Below are positions 52,872 through 64,000 of a stretch of DNA of 64,000 nt, in pieces (positions within the stretch are counted from its first letter, which is position 1; the number at the start of each line of letters is the position of its first letter). The position numbers were made by a program, and so were the translations under genes. The notes beneath the pieces are model-generated. The model ran no database searches, was not told the origin of the DNA, and saw only the letters and a program-made list of their open reading frames with translations. The DNA comes from Mixophyes australis (taxonomy: Eukaryota; Chordata; Amphibia; Anura; Limnodynastidae): assembly GCA_036250195.1 (NCBI GenBank), contig JAVHZZ010000006.1, positions 171,413,624-171,477,623 of the forward strand. The letters are read 5' to 3'.

Positions 52872-53884
52872 TCTTTGTAACTCCTGGATATAAATTTAGT
52901 CCTATATTACATGTGATAATGCAATCTTGACTGTAAAGTAAAATATAAGGATATTAGAAGTCACCAAGGAGTTCTGTGACCATATAAAAGCACAAGGCTG
53001 CAGACAGAAAAACCCACGTTTTCCTTCTTGGCAAAACACAGCTGTGGTCCTATAGACATGCAGAATAAGATGACTGCTCAGGCAGCAATTTTGAGGATCA
53101 CATAATGCAGCAAATCAAATATAGAATGTACATTATATTGCTGTCACAGCCAAAATGTGGGCTTTCTACATTGATGGCAGATCAAATAACAATTAAAATG
53201 TCAATATTTGCTATTTGTAAATATACACCCCACTAATGCAAATGTTGATTAGTTTGATGAGAAGGTAGCTGTTTCAGTTGCTATCTCAGGCAGCAGAATG
53301 GTTATGCACAACCCCCGTGATACAACCCGTTGGGTAATCTGACAATACAGCGTCGGGATGAATGATGGACCTTTCCAAATCTCTTTAACTTGCAAACACA
53401 GGGACTAGTAATGAATACATTTCTCTTCTTCCTGCACAGGCTGAGTGATAGTTCTGTCATCTGTGCAATACAGATAGATAGCGAGAGAGCAGGACATGTG
53501 CGGTGCTGGAGAGGGGAAAGGGAGGGCGACAGAAATAGGAAAACAAGGATACGATAAGAAAGAAAAAATTAGTGGTATGGCATTGGTGACACATGGACAG
53601 GAGATTGGGTAGATAAAGTCAGGTAAAGAGAAGAGTCTGAGATAAGGGAAGATACATGTGATACTGTCTGGTGCAGAGGAGAAAGAGAGGAACGCAGGAG
53701 GGGAGGGATGGAAATCCAGAATGTGATGAATTCATACAGGGAATAGCAGAATCAGAGGGGTGGAGAGGTATACACATGCAATGTCACCATATACTGTATA
53801 AAACCATAGAAACACAGACACCTCCCCAGAGCTATAGTTACAGTTCATGTTATACTTAGCTTTGTCAATTTATAAATACCCTCT
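52872..53884. other. intronic stretch, nothing recognised
   Basis: No repeat ends; a purine-rich segment lies at about 53470-53720. Confidence 0.4.
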
Positions 53885-54159
53885 TACTATTACAAACCAT
53901 GTTAAAAAGCAAGGGGTGAAAATCAATTTATTATTTTGCACTTAAGTTAAATACTGTCTGTTTTTTCATCTAGCACACAAATACTTAATAGTTTTATTTC
54001 TACAATGAAATATAAAGTTGATCTAGGACATGTCCAACCAAAACTATAAATCTGTCCCCACATTTTATATTTACCTCCCCCTCCAACGAAACATGGTTTT
54101 GCACAAGTGCAAAATTACTCCTTTCTTTTATACTTTGCTCTCGTTAATGGCTCAGGCCC
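53885..54159. mobile_element. MITE with GCCTGAG-type ends (copy 2)
   Basis: Shares acttaagttaaatactg, tataaagttgatc and ctccccctccaa with 29567-29880 and ends ggctcaggccct. The left end is diverged. Confidence 0.7.
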
Positions 54160-55078
54160 TATCTGCAAACGCTGAAATTTAAGGAGTCTACCGGCCATTC
54201 AGGGAAAGTAGGCAAGTATGACCAAGGTAAACCCCAGCTGACCACACAATGTCACATGTCATCCACACAAGACAACATTTACAATTACATTTTGCAAACA
54301 GGCCTAAATAAAAGGGACAGTAGTTTTGACTTTTCAGTGCAATTGTGCATTCAGCTGTGACAGGCAGCACAAGTATTCATGTTATATATGAACAATTCAC
54401 TCTCTGTTATAACATGATTTATTCATATCTTTTTTTTATTATAACATCAGTTTTCTCCCTATTTTTAGAAACGTTCATTCCCAGCTCTGCTCGAGGACAT
54501 GCTCTGGTCGGCTCTGGATTAAAAATGACCAGAGATTGACATCTCCCTTCTTTTATTGCTGATAAAATTAACAAAGCAAATATGGTGTATTCAAAGTCCT
54601 CTGGCATCACCATACTTCATAATTTCGCTAGTAATAAAAAAAAAAAAAAAAAAAAAAATTTTCTTGCATTCTGCTATGGAAAACATCAAAAATATGGGTA
54701 ATATGTACAATCTATCTTTGAGAAATTAGAGGTTAGTGTGCTTGGATTGGCACAGATATAGTTAGAGTACTTTTTATCCCTTTATGTTCCCCAGGTTTAA
54801 GAAGAGTCAGGTAACATGCATGTTTAAATAAAGATTAAGCCCGCCAGGAAACGTGTAATCGGCATTTTTTTGTGTATATTCTGCACAATTACTGTGCGCA
54901 TGCCCAGAACTGGACTACACGTCACAGAACACAGCCATGTTCAATTCATCATTGAGCGCAAAGGACACTTACTACAGCCTATGATATTAGGGAGGGATCA
55001 GGGAGGTAAAGGGCCGGATGCCCGTAGTCAATGTACAGTATGAGAGTGCCAAACTCAAGTGCACTCAGCGATTACTAG
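54160..55078. other. intronic stretch with a poly(A) run
   Basis: Fragment of the GGCAAGTATG MITE (54190-54220), then a run of A at about 54636-54658. Nothing else recognised. Confidence 0.45.
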
Positions 55079-55083
55079 TGATG

Positions 55084-55960
55084 TATTATGGCCACCAGAG
55101 CATCATAAACCTGTAGAACCAGCAGAAGAGGTCTTCACCTATAGCAGCCGCCTTTCCCGTAGAGACTTGTTATGCTCACAGGTACTCGGATGCCTCCAGG
55201 ACTTACACTCAGTGTAGAACAAGTTTACGCCCACACGTCAACGCACAGGAACAGGAGGTAATACACAGAGTAGGGACCGGCCGGAGATCTGCGTAGTGGC
55301 CGAACACAGGTGGAGATGACAGGTGCTAGCTGGATAAGGGCCACAGGAAAATATTCAGAATCCGGGTAAGGGCAGAAGATCAGGGTCACAGGCAAATATT
55401 TAGAATCCGGGTACAGGCAGAAGATCAGGGTCACAGGCAAATATTTAGAATCTGGGTACAGGCAGAAGATCAGGGTCACAGGCAAATATTTAGAATCTGG
55501 GTACAGGCAGAAGATTAGGGTCACAGGCAAATATTCAGAATCCAGGGACAGGCAGAGTTCATATACGAGAGAACAATCTGAAGTTTAACACCAACACAGC
55601 ACAGAAGCAGGCAGCAATACTGGGAACAGAACGCTATAACCGGCAGTGAGGCCCAATCCTCACTGCCTTAAATACTTTGATGGACAAATCATAAAGGAGG
55701 AGGACACAGGCTGACAATCGGCCTCAGGAGGCTGCTAATAATTACTAGCTTAAAAATAGCATAGGTCATATCATAAACCAGGAACATGTATAAATAAATA
55801 AATGAACAAATTAGAATCATGCGAGAGCTCCCCCTGGAGTTGGAGAATGTCCCTACAACCTCCCACTCTATGCCACAAAGATAACAGTGCATTGTAACTA
55901 ATGCACCTGCTTGGCTGCTACATCATGCCAGGATGAGGCGTACCGCCGCGGCTCGTGACA
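55084..55960 (-). repeat. solo LTR of a gypsy-type element (about 877 bp)
   Basis: On the minus strand it starts TGTCACGAGCC at 55960 and ends near 55084. TGATG flanks both sides (55079-55083, 55961-55965). The right boundary then ends ATA instead of CA, so it may be off by two bases. Contains TATTTAAG, the 10-bp inverted repeat GGCAGTGAGG/CCTCACTGCC (55642-55667) followed by CGGTTATAGC, and a 45-bp tandem array. Confidence 0.78.
55338..55552. repeat. 45-bp tandem repeat, about 4.5 copies
   Basis: ggcagaagatcagggtcaca recurs at 55371, 55416, 55461 and 55506. Unit length divisible by three gives an apparent repetitive frame on the minus strand, which I regard as spurious. Confidence 0.92.
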
Positions 55961-56015
55961 TGATGACAGCTGAGTATATATGCTAGGACATGTGTTTGCA
56001 ATCGGGAGCAACTGT

Positions 56016-56017
<2 letters not shown>

Positions 56018-56092
<75 letters not shown>
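56018..56092. repeat. (TA)n microsatellite
   Basis: About 37 TA repeats. Confidence 0.97.
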
Positions 56093-56094
<2 letters not shown>

Positions 56095-58215
56095 CACATG
56101 TTGCCTTGGCATGATTGTATCGATAAATTGCTGCAATGGGTGATTTTGAAAATCAGCCTTCTCACTTGATGTTAATAAATAAATGTCAATATCTGTAAAT
56201 GTGCTGTAGCCACACTGAGGGAAGGAGTGGAGCAGTGCATCACTGGATCATTTAGCAAAAAAAGGGCAGAGGTCCAGCGATGCCACCGCAGTCTCTCCTC
56301 ACTCTGCTCTGAAAAACTACTGAACATGCTCAGAAGATTAGATTCTGCTCTACTCTCTTCAGAGCAAAGAGGGGGCATTGAGGAGTGCTGAGAAGGTCTG
56401 GTGTGGCTGCGGGCAACTTTTAGGGTGGAACCCGACATTGCCAGCCCCTTCTCCTTGGGGCCCTGTAGTTGCTGCACCCCATGCACTCATGGAAATTCAA
56501 CCACTGTGAAAGACCAATCCTGCAAAGACTGTTCCGAGCACAGCTTGGTCCATAGATATGGCTGCTTCGACACTTGCAATTGCTAGTAGCAGGACTATGA
56601 ACGCAGAGGGCCAGCTAACACCCACATGTAGTGCTAATAAATCTGGAGCTCGGGATCTCAGTAAAAGACTGGAAGGGGTTAATTAAGGGAGGTTGCCAGA
56701 ACTAAGTTAATCATCATTGATTAGGCTTTTTTGTTGATAATTATTTTGCCTGTTATCTACAGACTTTAGGTAGCTAGCACTGGCAGGGGTTCCAAAAGTG
56801 ACATGGGCAGCTGTCAGTCCATATCCAGTCCCGGGAATTAAAGGCTGCTAATCGGGTAGTCAGGAGAGTTAGCTCTCAGAAGCCACAAGCATTTAAACCA
56901 TAGCCAGGTTAAAAGACTGTGCCTGGAGACCAGACTGGACACTCGATGGTTCAAAGGTCATATACTAGAATCTGGATATAAGGACTGCTGAGGGGTTACA
57001 GCTCCTGAATTGACAAAGAAGCAGAGATTACAGCAAAGAATGGTGAGGGTCATCATTCTTTTTCCTTTATCCTTGTTCCCTGAATGTTATGTAGACCTGT
57101 TGGCAGCGATGGGAGAGGAGCCTTCCTAATTGCGGATTGGGCCTGAAGCAGATACCCTAGGGTTAGCTATAGGGAGACCAGTGCATTGTATTGCATTCCC
57201 TGTATGTTTTATTACAACTGTGCATGGTAGCTTAGTAATGTGCTGTCCTGGTGTGCTAATGTTTGCCAGATAAATCGAGGGACAATCTTCGCAGGTTAGT
57301 GCAAGCAAATAACCTATTGGTGCCCCAGTATGATGGCACTAATAATACTGTTTTGGAGAATGTAAAAATTCAGGTAATTGACCTTTGAATCAGACATTGG
57401 TATTAGTGTTGTGTGGTATATAGAACAGGTATAAAAACTAACGTAGCACTGCTTTATTTTATGTAAGGGTCAATTCATCCTCATACAGAGATGACACTCA
57501 ATGGAGTAATTTTTCCAGGAGCAGCATCATTTGTCACACATGCCCTTGAAGAAAATGGGGGGCTTTGTTGTGCTGCGGAGGCCAATAAGGTTCTAGAATC
57601 ACAGAGATTGCCCTCTCTTATAATTCTTTTGTTCCATTTTTCACACTTGTCGTAAATAAAATATAAAACAGTTCTAAATAATAGGGGGTAAGGAAGAAAA
57701 TGCAAAACGACCCATAAGGCAGATAAATAAACCGAAAAAAAAGTGTCCCCCCCCAAAAAAAATCAGTGCTGCCAGCCTAAGCTGGTACTGTCAAAATCAA
57801 GGAGAACCACAGAGTCTTATCTTGTCTAGTTCTAATGGAGTTTATTCTAAGTTGGGCTTGTTAGCTTAGTGGGATTCCGCCTTGTCCCACTTCTTGTAAT
57901 ATTTTTGCTTTGCCGCTTTGTCCGACAGAAGAAGTTTATGGAGATTGCAGCTTTGTATTGGCCTTACGACTCCCATGCCTCTCTGCAGCTATTTTAAAGT
58001 ATTGAATGGAAAAGATTTACCAGGGTAATTCCACAGAAATGGAGGAGCCAAAGGAAAAACTGTTTCAGCATGCAGTTCCCAACGCTCCACTAAGGGGAAG
58101 GAACAGATCATTTAAAATATCAGCTACAAATGCTGTTTTAGGCAAAAACAATCTAATTAGTTGATGTATATTTCTCAGCTCGGTAATGCACCACCCTTTC
58201 ATATATATTAATGTA
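56093..58215. other. intronic stretch, nothing firmly recognised
   Basis: A weak candidate for a first coding exon of crhr1 lies at 58021-58071 (minus; see findings). No repeats with clear ends. Confidence 0.4.
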
Positions 58216-58223
58216 TTGTGAAG

Positions 58224-58515
58224 CACTGGCGGATCTTTGGGGGTGAGGGGTGGGCGGTCGGGGAGCTTGCCCCCACCTAGCAGGTGCGTGCTGATGAGGG
58301 CCTCGTCCCCTTTTTTTGACAACAGCACAATGCTTTCATGTGCCTGTCGGCAGAGATCCTGCCCGGCCACTCTTTTCCACACAATCTAAGCAGCTGGGCA
58401 GCATACTCTGCCTGGTCTCTGCCGACAGGCATATGAAAGCATTGTGCAGCTGTCGAAAAAGGTTACGGGGCATTAAATCCCCCCTCCCCCAGCAAAACTA
58501 TCTAGGTCCACTCTG
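58224..58515. mobile_element. hAT MITE with large internal inverted repeat (292 bp)
   Basis: Left cactggcggatct and right end near-complementary (ctaggtccactctg); exact 8-bp duplication TTGTGAAG (58216-58223, 58516-58523). Arms near 58320-58355 and 58415-58455 (gcacaatgctttcat and complement) pair. Confidence 0.88.
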
Positions 58516-58523
58516 TTGTGAAG

Positions 58524-59187
58524 GCTACAGTTTGGTTCCTGAGGATCCCAGGTACGACCAATGCATTGGAGACAAGGCAGAGGTCATCATTTCATTTAGC
58601 AGGAGCTCCAGTTAGCACTTCTTCCTTCTAGTTATCACAGATGTTTTTACCTCAATGCTGTCCTTTTGTGCTGACCTCTGGAACTTTTGGAAGAGGTATC
58701 CCATTCACTATGGTGTGCGGGTGTTGAGCAGCTATAAAGAGATCTTTTTGGAGGAGGCGTGGGAGTGAACAAGAGCTTCTGAAGCCCTTGGCAGCTTCAC
58801 AGGAACCATGACACACCCCATCATGACACGACAATACCTCAACATGGTTTGACTCTACTGCCTTTTTTTACACGCACCAACAAATTACATGCCAATTTGT
58901 ATAGGAACAATGTTGGGAGGTGTCAAGATTATAGCCTAATCAGGTTAATTAGTAAAATAATATTTGCTTTCAGCAAATCACTATGTGTAATTGAACAAGT
59001 GCTTACTGTATGTTGATATATGCATTTTATTACTTAGTTTTGAATTTATTCAGATATGCCTGGTGTCACAGATGGCCAGTCAACCATATGTTTATTGCCT
59101 CAGCCCATAGGTACTAAAGGTTTGGGATTTTTTGGGGGCTAGAAAGGAGCCAATAATGTTCCGTCTTTGTGTTCTTAAAGAACCTAT
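58524..59187. other. intronic stretch, nothing recognised
   Basis: A short lone MITE end (caatgttgggaggtg) near 58908; otherwise no feature. Confidence 0.4.
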
Positions 59188-59363
59188 GGGCTAGATTTAC
59201 TAAGCCGCGGGTTTGAAAAAGTGGGGATGTTGCCTATAGCAACCAATCAGATTCTAGCTGTCATTTTGTAGAATGTACTAAATAAATGAAAGCTAGAATC
59301 TGATTGGTTGCTATAGGCAACATCCCCACTTTTTCAAACCCGCAGCTTAGTATATCTATCCCC
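59188..59363. mobile_element. palindromic TA-type MITE (176 bp)
   Basis: gggctagatttactaagccg to gcttagtatatctatcccc, with the same complementary arms as 18396-18571. It is nearly identical in its arms to the inner copy there. Confidence 0.87.
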
Positions 59364-62300
59364 ATGTGTCAGATAGGCTTGATTTTTATAAAGTTTCATT
59401 TATGCAGGTATTTGTTTGGTTTACAATATATCTGTATAAATTAAATTGCAATTGCAGATTGAGATAAATCATTGAGTAGCTGAAGACTTCCTGACAATGT
59501 CAGTTCTTGAACTAAATCTTGGTGGTGACAGAAATTTGCATTTAATAGTGAGTGTGAGATATAATTTAGAGGGATTTAAGTCCTTTTAAACAGACCATGT
59601 GGTTTTGATTTGATTAACCCTTTCACACCCACCTGTCATTCATGACTGGTCGTTACATAAAGGTATGCTACTGTGCGATCTCCACTGACCAGGTTGAACA
59701 TGAACTATTCACAGCATACAAAAAAAATCTAAACCAGAATGGAAGAGTGTCATATATAGCAACAGGTAGAGCAGGTAAAATGCACCGGTTTATAGGTGGA
59801 ATTTCCCAAAGGAACATTCTCCTTAATATGGTTAGAATTTATTTACTTAAAATAATACATAGCTACATAGTTTTTATTTGATATATTATTTTATTACAAT
59901 AATTTTTCTTTTTACAGTAGATGTCAGATTCCCTAGTTAATTAAACTGTCAATCAATAGACTTAGTCATATGCTGGCCACACAAGTGCATATTTGATTAG
60001 TCAATTTGGAGTTTTAACTAATTGGATGAACATTGGACAGTTTAGTCCCCTCGTAAATTATCATAATTTGATCCATTCGAATCTGGTTGAACTTATGTGT
60101 GGTCATTGGCGGACATAAAAATATGTCACATTAAGCTAGCTCACATTCTGATCCAGTCATTTATTCTGACAACTGAACATTCAATTTGCAGGCATTGGGC
60201 CCACAACTCCTAGGTCAGCCTTTTATATGTGTCCATAGGGGTCACTAGCTGACCTACTTTTGCATCCCCCCAGATAAAATCCAATCTAGTCAGATCAGAT
60301 TTTGATTCTTTAAGATAGTCAGGTCAAAAATGATTAAATTGATATAGAAATTTTGTAACACATGAGATATAAGAATACATAATAAGTAGCTGACTACCCA
60401 AATTTTAGTGAATTGTACTCCAAAGACTTAGATCCTAAATTGAGTTGTAAATATATTAACATGGAAAGACATCCACTTGAATATTAAATAACCAGTTTTC
60501 GTGTGGAACTTTGCATTAAATTTCACAGATTTCTGTAATTTTGGCCATTACAATAAAACCTTTTTTAATTAATTTGAGGTGGTGTGTTGTTCTATCCTCT
60601 ATTATACATTTGTTGGTGTGGGTGGTAATGAGCAAATATGGGGCCCTTAGTTGCCAGTGCTCCCATTGTGGCGATAAGTATGTTTTTTTTTTATTGTAGC
60701 GATAAATCACTTATTTCATGCATTTGTGAGAAAATTATCACTGATGCTGGCTCGGAACATAAAAGTTAAGTTACGGCTTTGGCGGGTCAGTCTCTGCAGT
60801 TGTGTGCATGCAAGAATTGGACTTTCAGTTCCACTAATGTTAAAATATTCAATAAAGTAAAAATGCACATTTTATTTCTTTAATAAATTAAGTAAATATT
60901 TTTAAACATTAATGCATTAAAGAAATGTTTTTTTCAAGGAAGATATCAGGGCTTTATTTATTACATAGGCAGTCTTCACAGGCGAAAGATAATTAATCTT
61001 TCCACTGGCAATATAGGCAATAGGGCTCTTAACCTTTTATAAGCAGATCCTAAAGAGCATTATTCCCCCACTGAATATTTCCTATCTAAAACTTATAAAC
61101 GAAACAAACAGTGATTTTTTTTTTTAATAATTAGTATTATAGGTTTTAATTGTACGCTCTTTTGGGGGATTTTTCAGAAATCCAAAGGCACAAATAATTT
61201 AGCTTCCAACCTCAACCCTGCCACTCATACTTGCATCCTCACACCAAAATAATAAATACCCACAAAATATTTAAAATTATTAGACACGTTTGCTAAAAGT
61301 CAATTACATGACGGAGGATATTTTTAATTGTACAAGTATGTCTAATTACAGTTTTGTGTATATCAATCTCCTCTGGCATAATATTAGGCAACTCCTACCA
61401 AATTTTTCTCATAAAATTCTGTTTCACCCTTATTGATATAATATAACTTATGAAAATGAGGACATTCCCTTTATTTCATATGACAGATATAGGCACTGCG
61501 TGATTTTTATGCATATACTTATTTTTTGTACTTCTGGTTAAAATCGGGTCTTACACAACCTTATTAGTAATGGGTTTTCCAGGCCAATTTCCAGGTCTGA
61601 GAAGCTTTTTAGTGTCCAGTGAAGTCAGACACTCCTTCAAATATGCAAAACCTCTATCCTTACTTACTTTAATTCCGTAATATTTTTTTTTATATTTATA
61701 GATCTCCTACACCCTAAGACATATCTTCTGTATATGTAAACTTCGTAGGTAACCCAAATGGATTAAATATCATCAGTAAATTAAGTTACTCTCAACATTC
61801 TCCCCTTTACGTCTTCCACCCAGGAACACCATCTCTCGGGAGTTTGGGAGTTGAGTGTCCATTTTTCATATTTAGTTCTAATCTCAGCAAAATTCCTCAC
61901 TTCTCCAATATGCCCTAGTATTGCACTAGGGCCCTGAAATCTTTTAGAACATCATAAAAAGGTAATGAAAGAGTCATTTTAATAAGCACAGTACCTAATT
62001 CAATCCTCACATGGAATTAATGTTTCATGTGTTGCATTTTAAAGTGGAAATTTGATTTCTTTGGACTGAGATGTACATTTCTTATTGTTTCAGAACTTTC
62101 TAATTTGCAAAAAAAAAAAGGTTCAGCAAAATCTGTCAGCAAGTGAAGACTCGTCTATTTTCTAAGTACAAATCCCTAGGTCTGAAATTTGTTTTGTTCA
62201 TGACACATATTGCAATATATTGTTATCTCTGCAGAAAGCACTTACGATGGATTCCATCAACTAATAGAGCAAAGCAGCAGAGCGACCAGGTATGGAGTAT

Positions 62301-62951
62301 AATTAAATAAACCTTAGTGGTCTTGTTATAATGCCGCCCTCACACAGAAATAACAATCTTTAGCAAACACTTAACGTGTTCTCAAGATCGGGCCTCATTA
62401 TTTTGAATACAGACAGCCATCCAGTACTGATCTCAATCGGATGATTTTCACCAGCTAATTTTGGCTGCATTGTAAAGGGCACGATAATATCATATTTCAG
62501 GGTAGCAGAGTGAAAGTGTAGGAGATAAGTTGCGCAAATGAGTGAGGGGGGCACAGAGAGAAAGAAAGGAATACAAAGGGGATGATAGGAGGGGAGGAAC
62601 AGAAATGAATGTGTAGGCAGAGCAGAAAGCAAAGAAACAACCAGGAGGCTCAATCACTAAATATGTCAACTGACTGGGATAAAAAAAAACTGTGGCTGCG
62701 CACAAACCATAGAATGGCTTATTTTATAATCTGTTGCTTGAACAAGTTCAATACCTGGTTGTTTGCACCCACTAGCCTTAATACATATAGTCATTGTAGA
62801 TGAATGGGCTTGTCCACTACTAATATCCCAGAACTGCAGAAGACAAGACAAGGGTGTGGTGGAGTGTATTAGAATTGCTGGATCGCTGGGTATTCTGTGC
62901 ATGCTGAATTCATTTTCATGCTTATTAGCATAAACATGCGCACAAGTCAAT
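59364..62951. other. 3.6 kb of AT-rich sequence, nothing recognised
   Basis: No terminal repeats, tandem arrays or convincing exons. A strong donor-like GTAAGT on the minus strand near 62250 follows ATGGAATCCATC but has no other support. Confidence 0.4.
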
Positions 62952-62959
62952 GTCATAAT

Positions 62960-63116
62960 CAGTAGTGGAACTACCATTGGTGCAGCAGGTGCAGTGCACC
63001 AGGGCCCTTGGAGATAATGGGTCCCACTGCATGGCAGATGCAGAGGGTTGGGGGCCCCATCTCCTACCTCCCTGCCTACCTGTACCGGGGCCCACAGCTC
63101 ACTAGTTCCACCTCTG
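62960..63116. mobile_element. hAT MITE with CAGTAGTGGAACTA ends (157 bp)
   Basis: Left cagtagtggaactacc and right ctagttccacctctg; flanks GTCATAAT and GTCACATT (6 of 8). GC-rich interior ending in ccggggccc. Confidence 0.82.
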
Positions 63117-63339
63117 GTCACATTACATGTAAGTGGAAAACATCTACAACCAAATTAACAAATGATGGTGTTAAATATTGACATTTCATTTTATAATAGC
63201 TTTTTTAAAACCAGATTCACAACACAACATGCAGCATTTGTGTATTTGGGGATAGAAACTAAATATCTCATTTAAAAAAAATGTAGATTCAATTATATAT
63301 ATCAACATTCTAAAGACTGATGTACTTGATCTGTGGAAC
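63117..63339. other. short intronic stretch
   Basis: Right target duplication then AT-rich sequence. Confidence 0.4.
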
Positions 63340-63760
63340 ACGAGATTATGGGACTATTCATTTAATGCTGGGGTGGTTTGGGTGCTATTATTTGAATGTG
63401 TGGCTGAGTTTGGGGAGAAGGAGAGCTATTTCTTAAAAGTGAATGCTAATTATTTAATGTGTAGAAGGAAATATGTTTATTTATTAAATGTAAATACTAT
63501 TAATTTAATGATGGGATTGATAAGGGGGAAATAGATCTTGTTATTAAAGGTGAATTACATTATTTTTCTGTCCGGGTTGGTTGCTGGGAGGCCTAATTAT
63601 CATTTCCAAACAGGGACCGAACATTCCAGGATCCAGACAAGCAGCAACTGAGTTTAGAACATGAGCACCAGCAACAAGCTTTGAAAGCAGCAAGAACACG
63701 TAGGAGAGAGCAAAATAGTCTGCCCACTGTTCTGACACTCAGTCAGGAATTTGTCCTGAC
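63340..63760 (-). mobile_element. remnant of the CAGTGTCGGACTGG hAT family
   Basis: Periodic taatttaatg...gggg units and gaacattccaggatccagac match 35940-36330 in order and orientation. Ends not seen. Confidence 0.65.
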
Positions 63761-64000
63761 TGTAGGGAGGTATGTCCTGCCTCACACGGCTCTGCTCGAA
63801 AAGGGAGAGCTGTGTGCACCTAACAGTAGTGCACGCAGCATGGCTTGTGTATAAGATGGGGAGAGGAAGAGTTGAAGAGCAGCCAAGCACTGTCTAAAAT
63901 TATAGCCATGACTCCATGCCTCCTGCTCACGCCAACTGTCGGTGTGGTGTGGAAACCCCTCTCTACACATTCTGTGTTTGCCCCTGCCGTAGGAATAGAG
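63761..64000. other. window end, nothing recognised
   Basis: May continue the hAT remnant to its left; no end reached. Confidence 0.35.

Noticed and set aside
55225..55530. Minus-strand frame with a repeating 15-residue unit
   Set aside because: Product of a 45-bp tandem repeat inside a solo LTR; the repeat length divisible by three explains the open frame.

Overview
The window is vertebrate nuclear DNA, most likely from a frog (Anura). It lies inside one host gene, read on the minus strand. Three short coding exons with good splice sites (50703-50784, 48052-48171, 1699-1784) join in phase and encode most of the extracellular hormone-binding domain of a corticotropin-releasing factor receptor. 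The residues best fit an amphibian CRHR1 (crhr1). Their introns and flanks hold almost everything else, and nearly all of it is mobile DNA. A 46.3-kb intron (1785-48051) carries most of the insertions. The frog assignment rests on the receptor residues plus the repeat set: the palindromic 'ttactaa...caaccaatcagattctagct' MITE, many hAT MITEs, a tRNA-like-headed SINE and sushi-like chromoviruses.

Layout in plus coordinates. 1-4138: exon 1699-1784, a possible old protease fragment and one MITE. 4139-13132: a decayed endogenous retrovirus (pol then env, plus strand). A young Ty3/gypsy chromovirus at 5099-10629 is inserted in its pol, with an ATTAC target duplication, intact gag and pol, and LTRs that differ by one base plus an 81-bp indel. 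13141-20045: a 6.9-kb hAT element with a broken BED-finger transposase. It contains another hAT element (17028-19562), which contains a palindromic MITE that contains a second copy of the same MITE. 20054-31870: SINE, hAT MITEs, a solo LTR and a short deletion derivative (30396-31815) of the 6.9-kb hAT. 31871-36642: a SINE split by a minisatellite-bearing hAT element, then a further relative. 38494-39170: a hAT remnant and a repeat with a telomere-like core. 39575-45460: a decayed minus-strand Ty3/gypsy element whose integrase precedes its reverse transcriptase (Gmr1-like order). 45461-64000: exons 48052-48171 and 50703-50784, then intronic MITEs, a second solo LTR and a few microsatellites.

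How the parts relate. The young chromovirus looks complete: LTR promoter, a primer-binding site complementary to the predicted mRNA 5' end (Tf1/sushi-type self-priming), gag, a G GGA AAC -1 frameshift site, pol with protease-RT-RNase H-integrase-chromodomain, and a polypurine tract. Non-autonomous hAT elements with exact or near-exact 8-bp target duplications dominate the rest. No RNA genes, CRISPR arrays or bacterial-type features were seen. Boundaries come from reading terminal repeats and target duplications by eye. No database search was possible.
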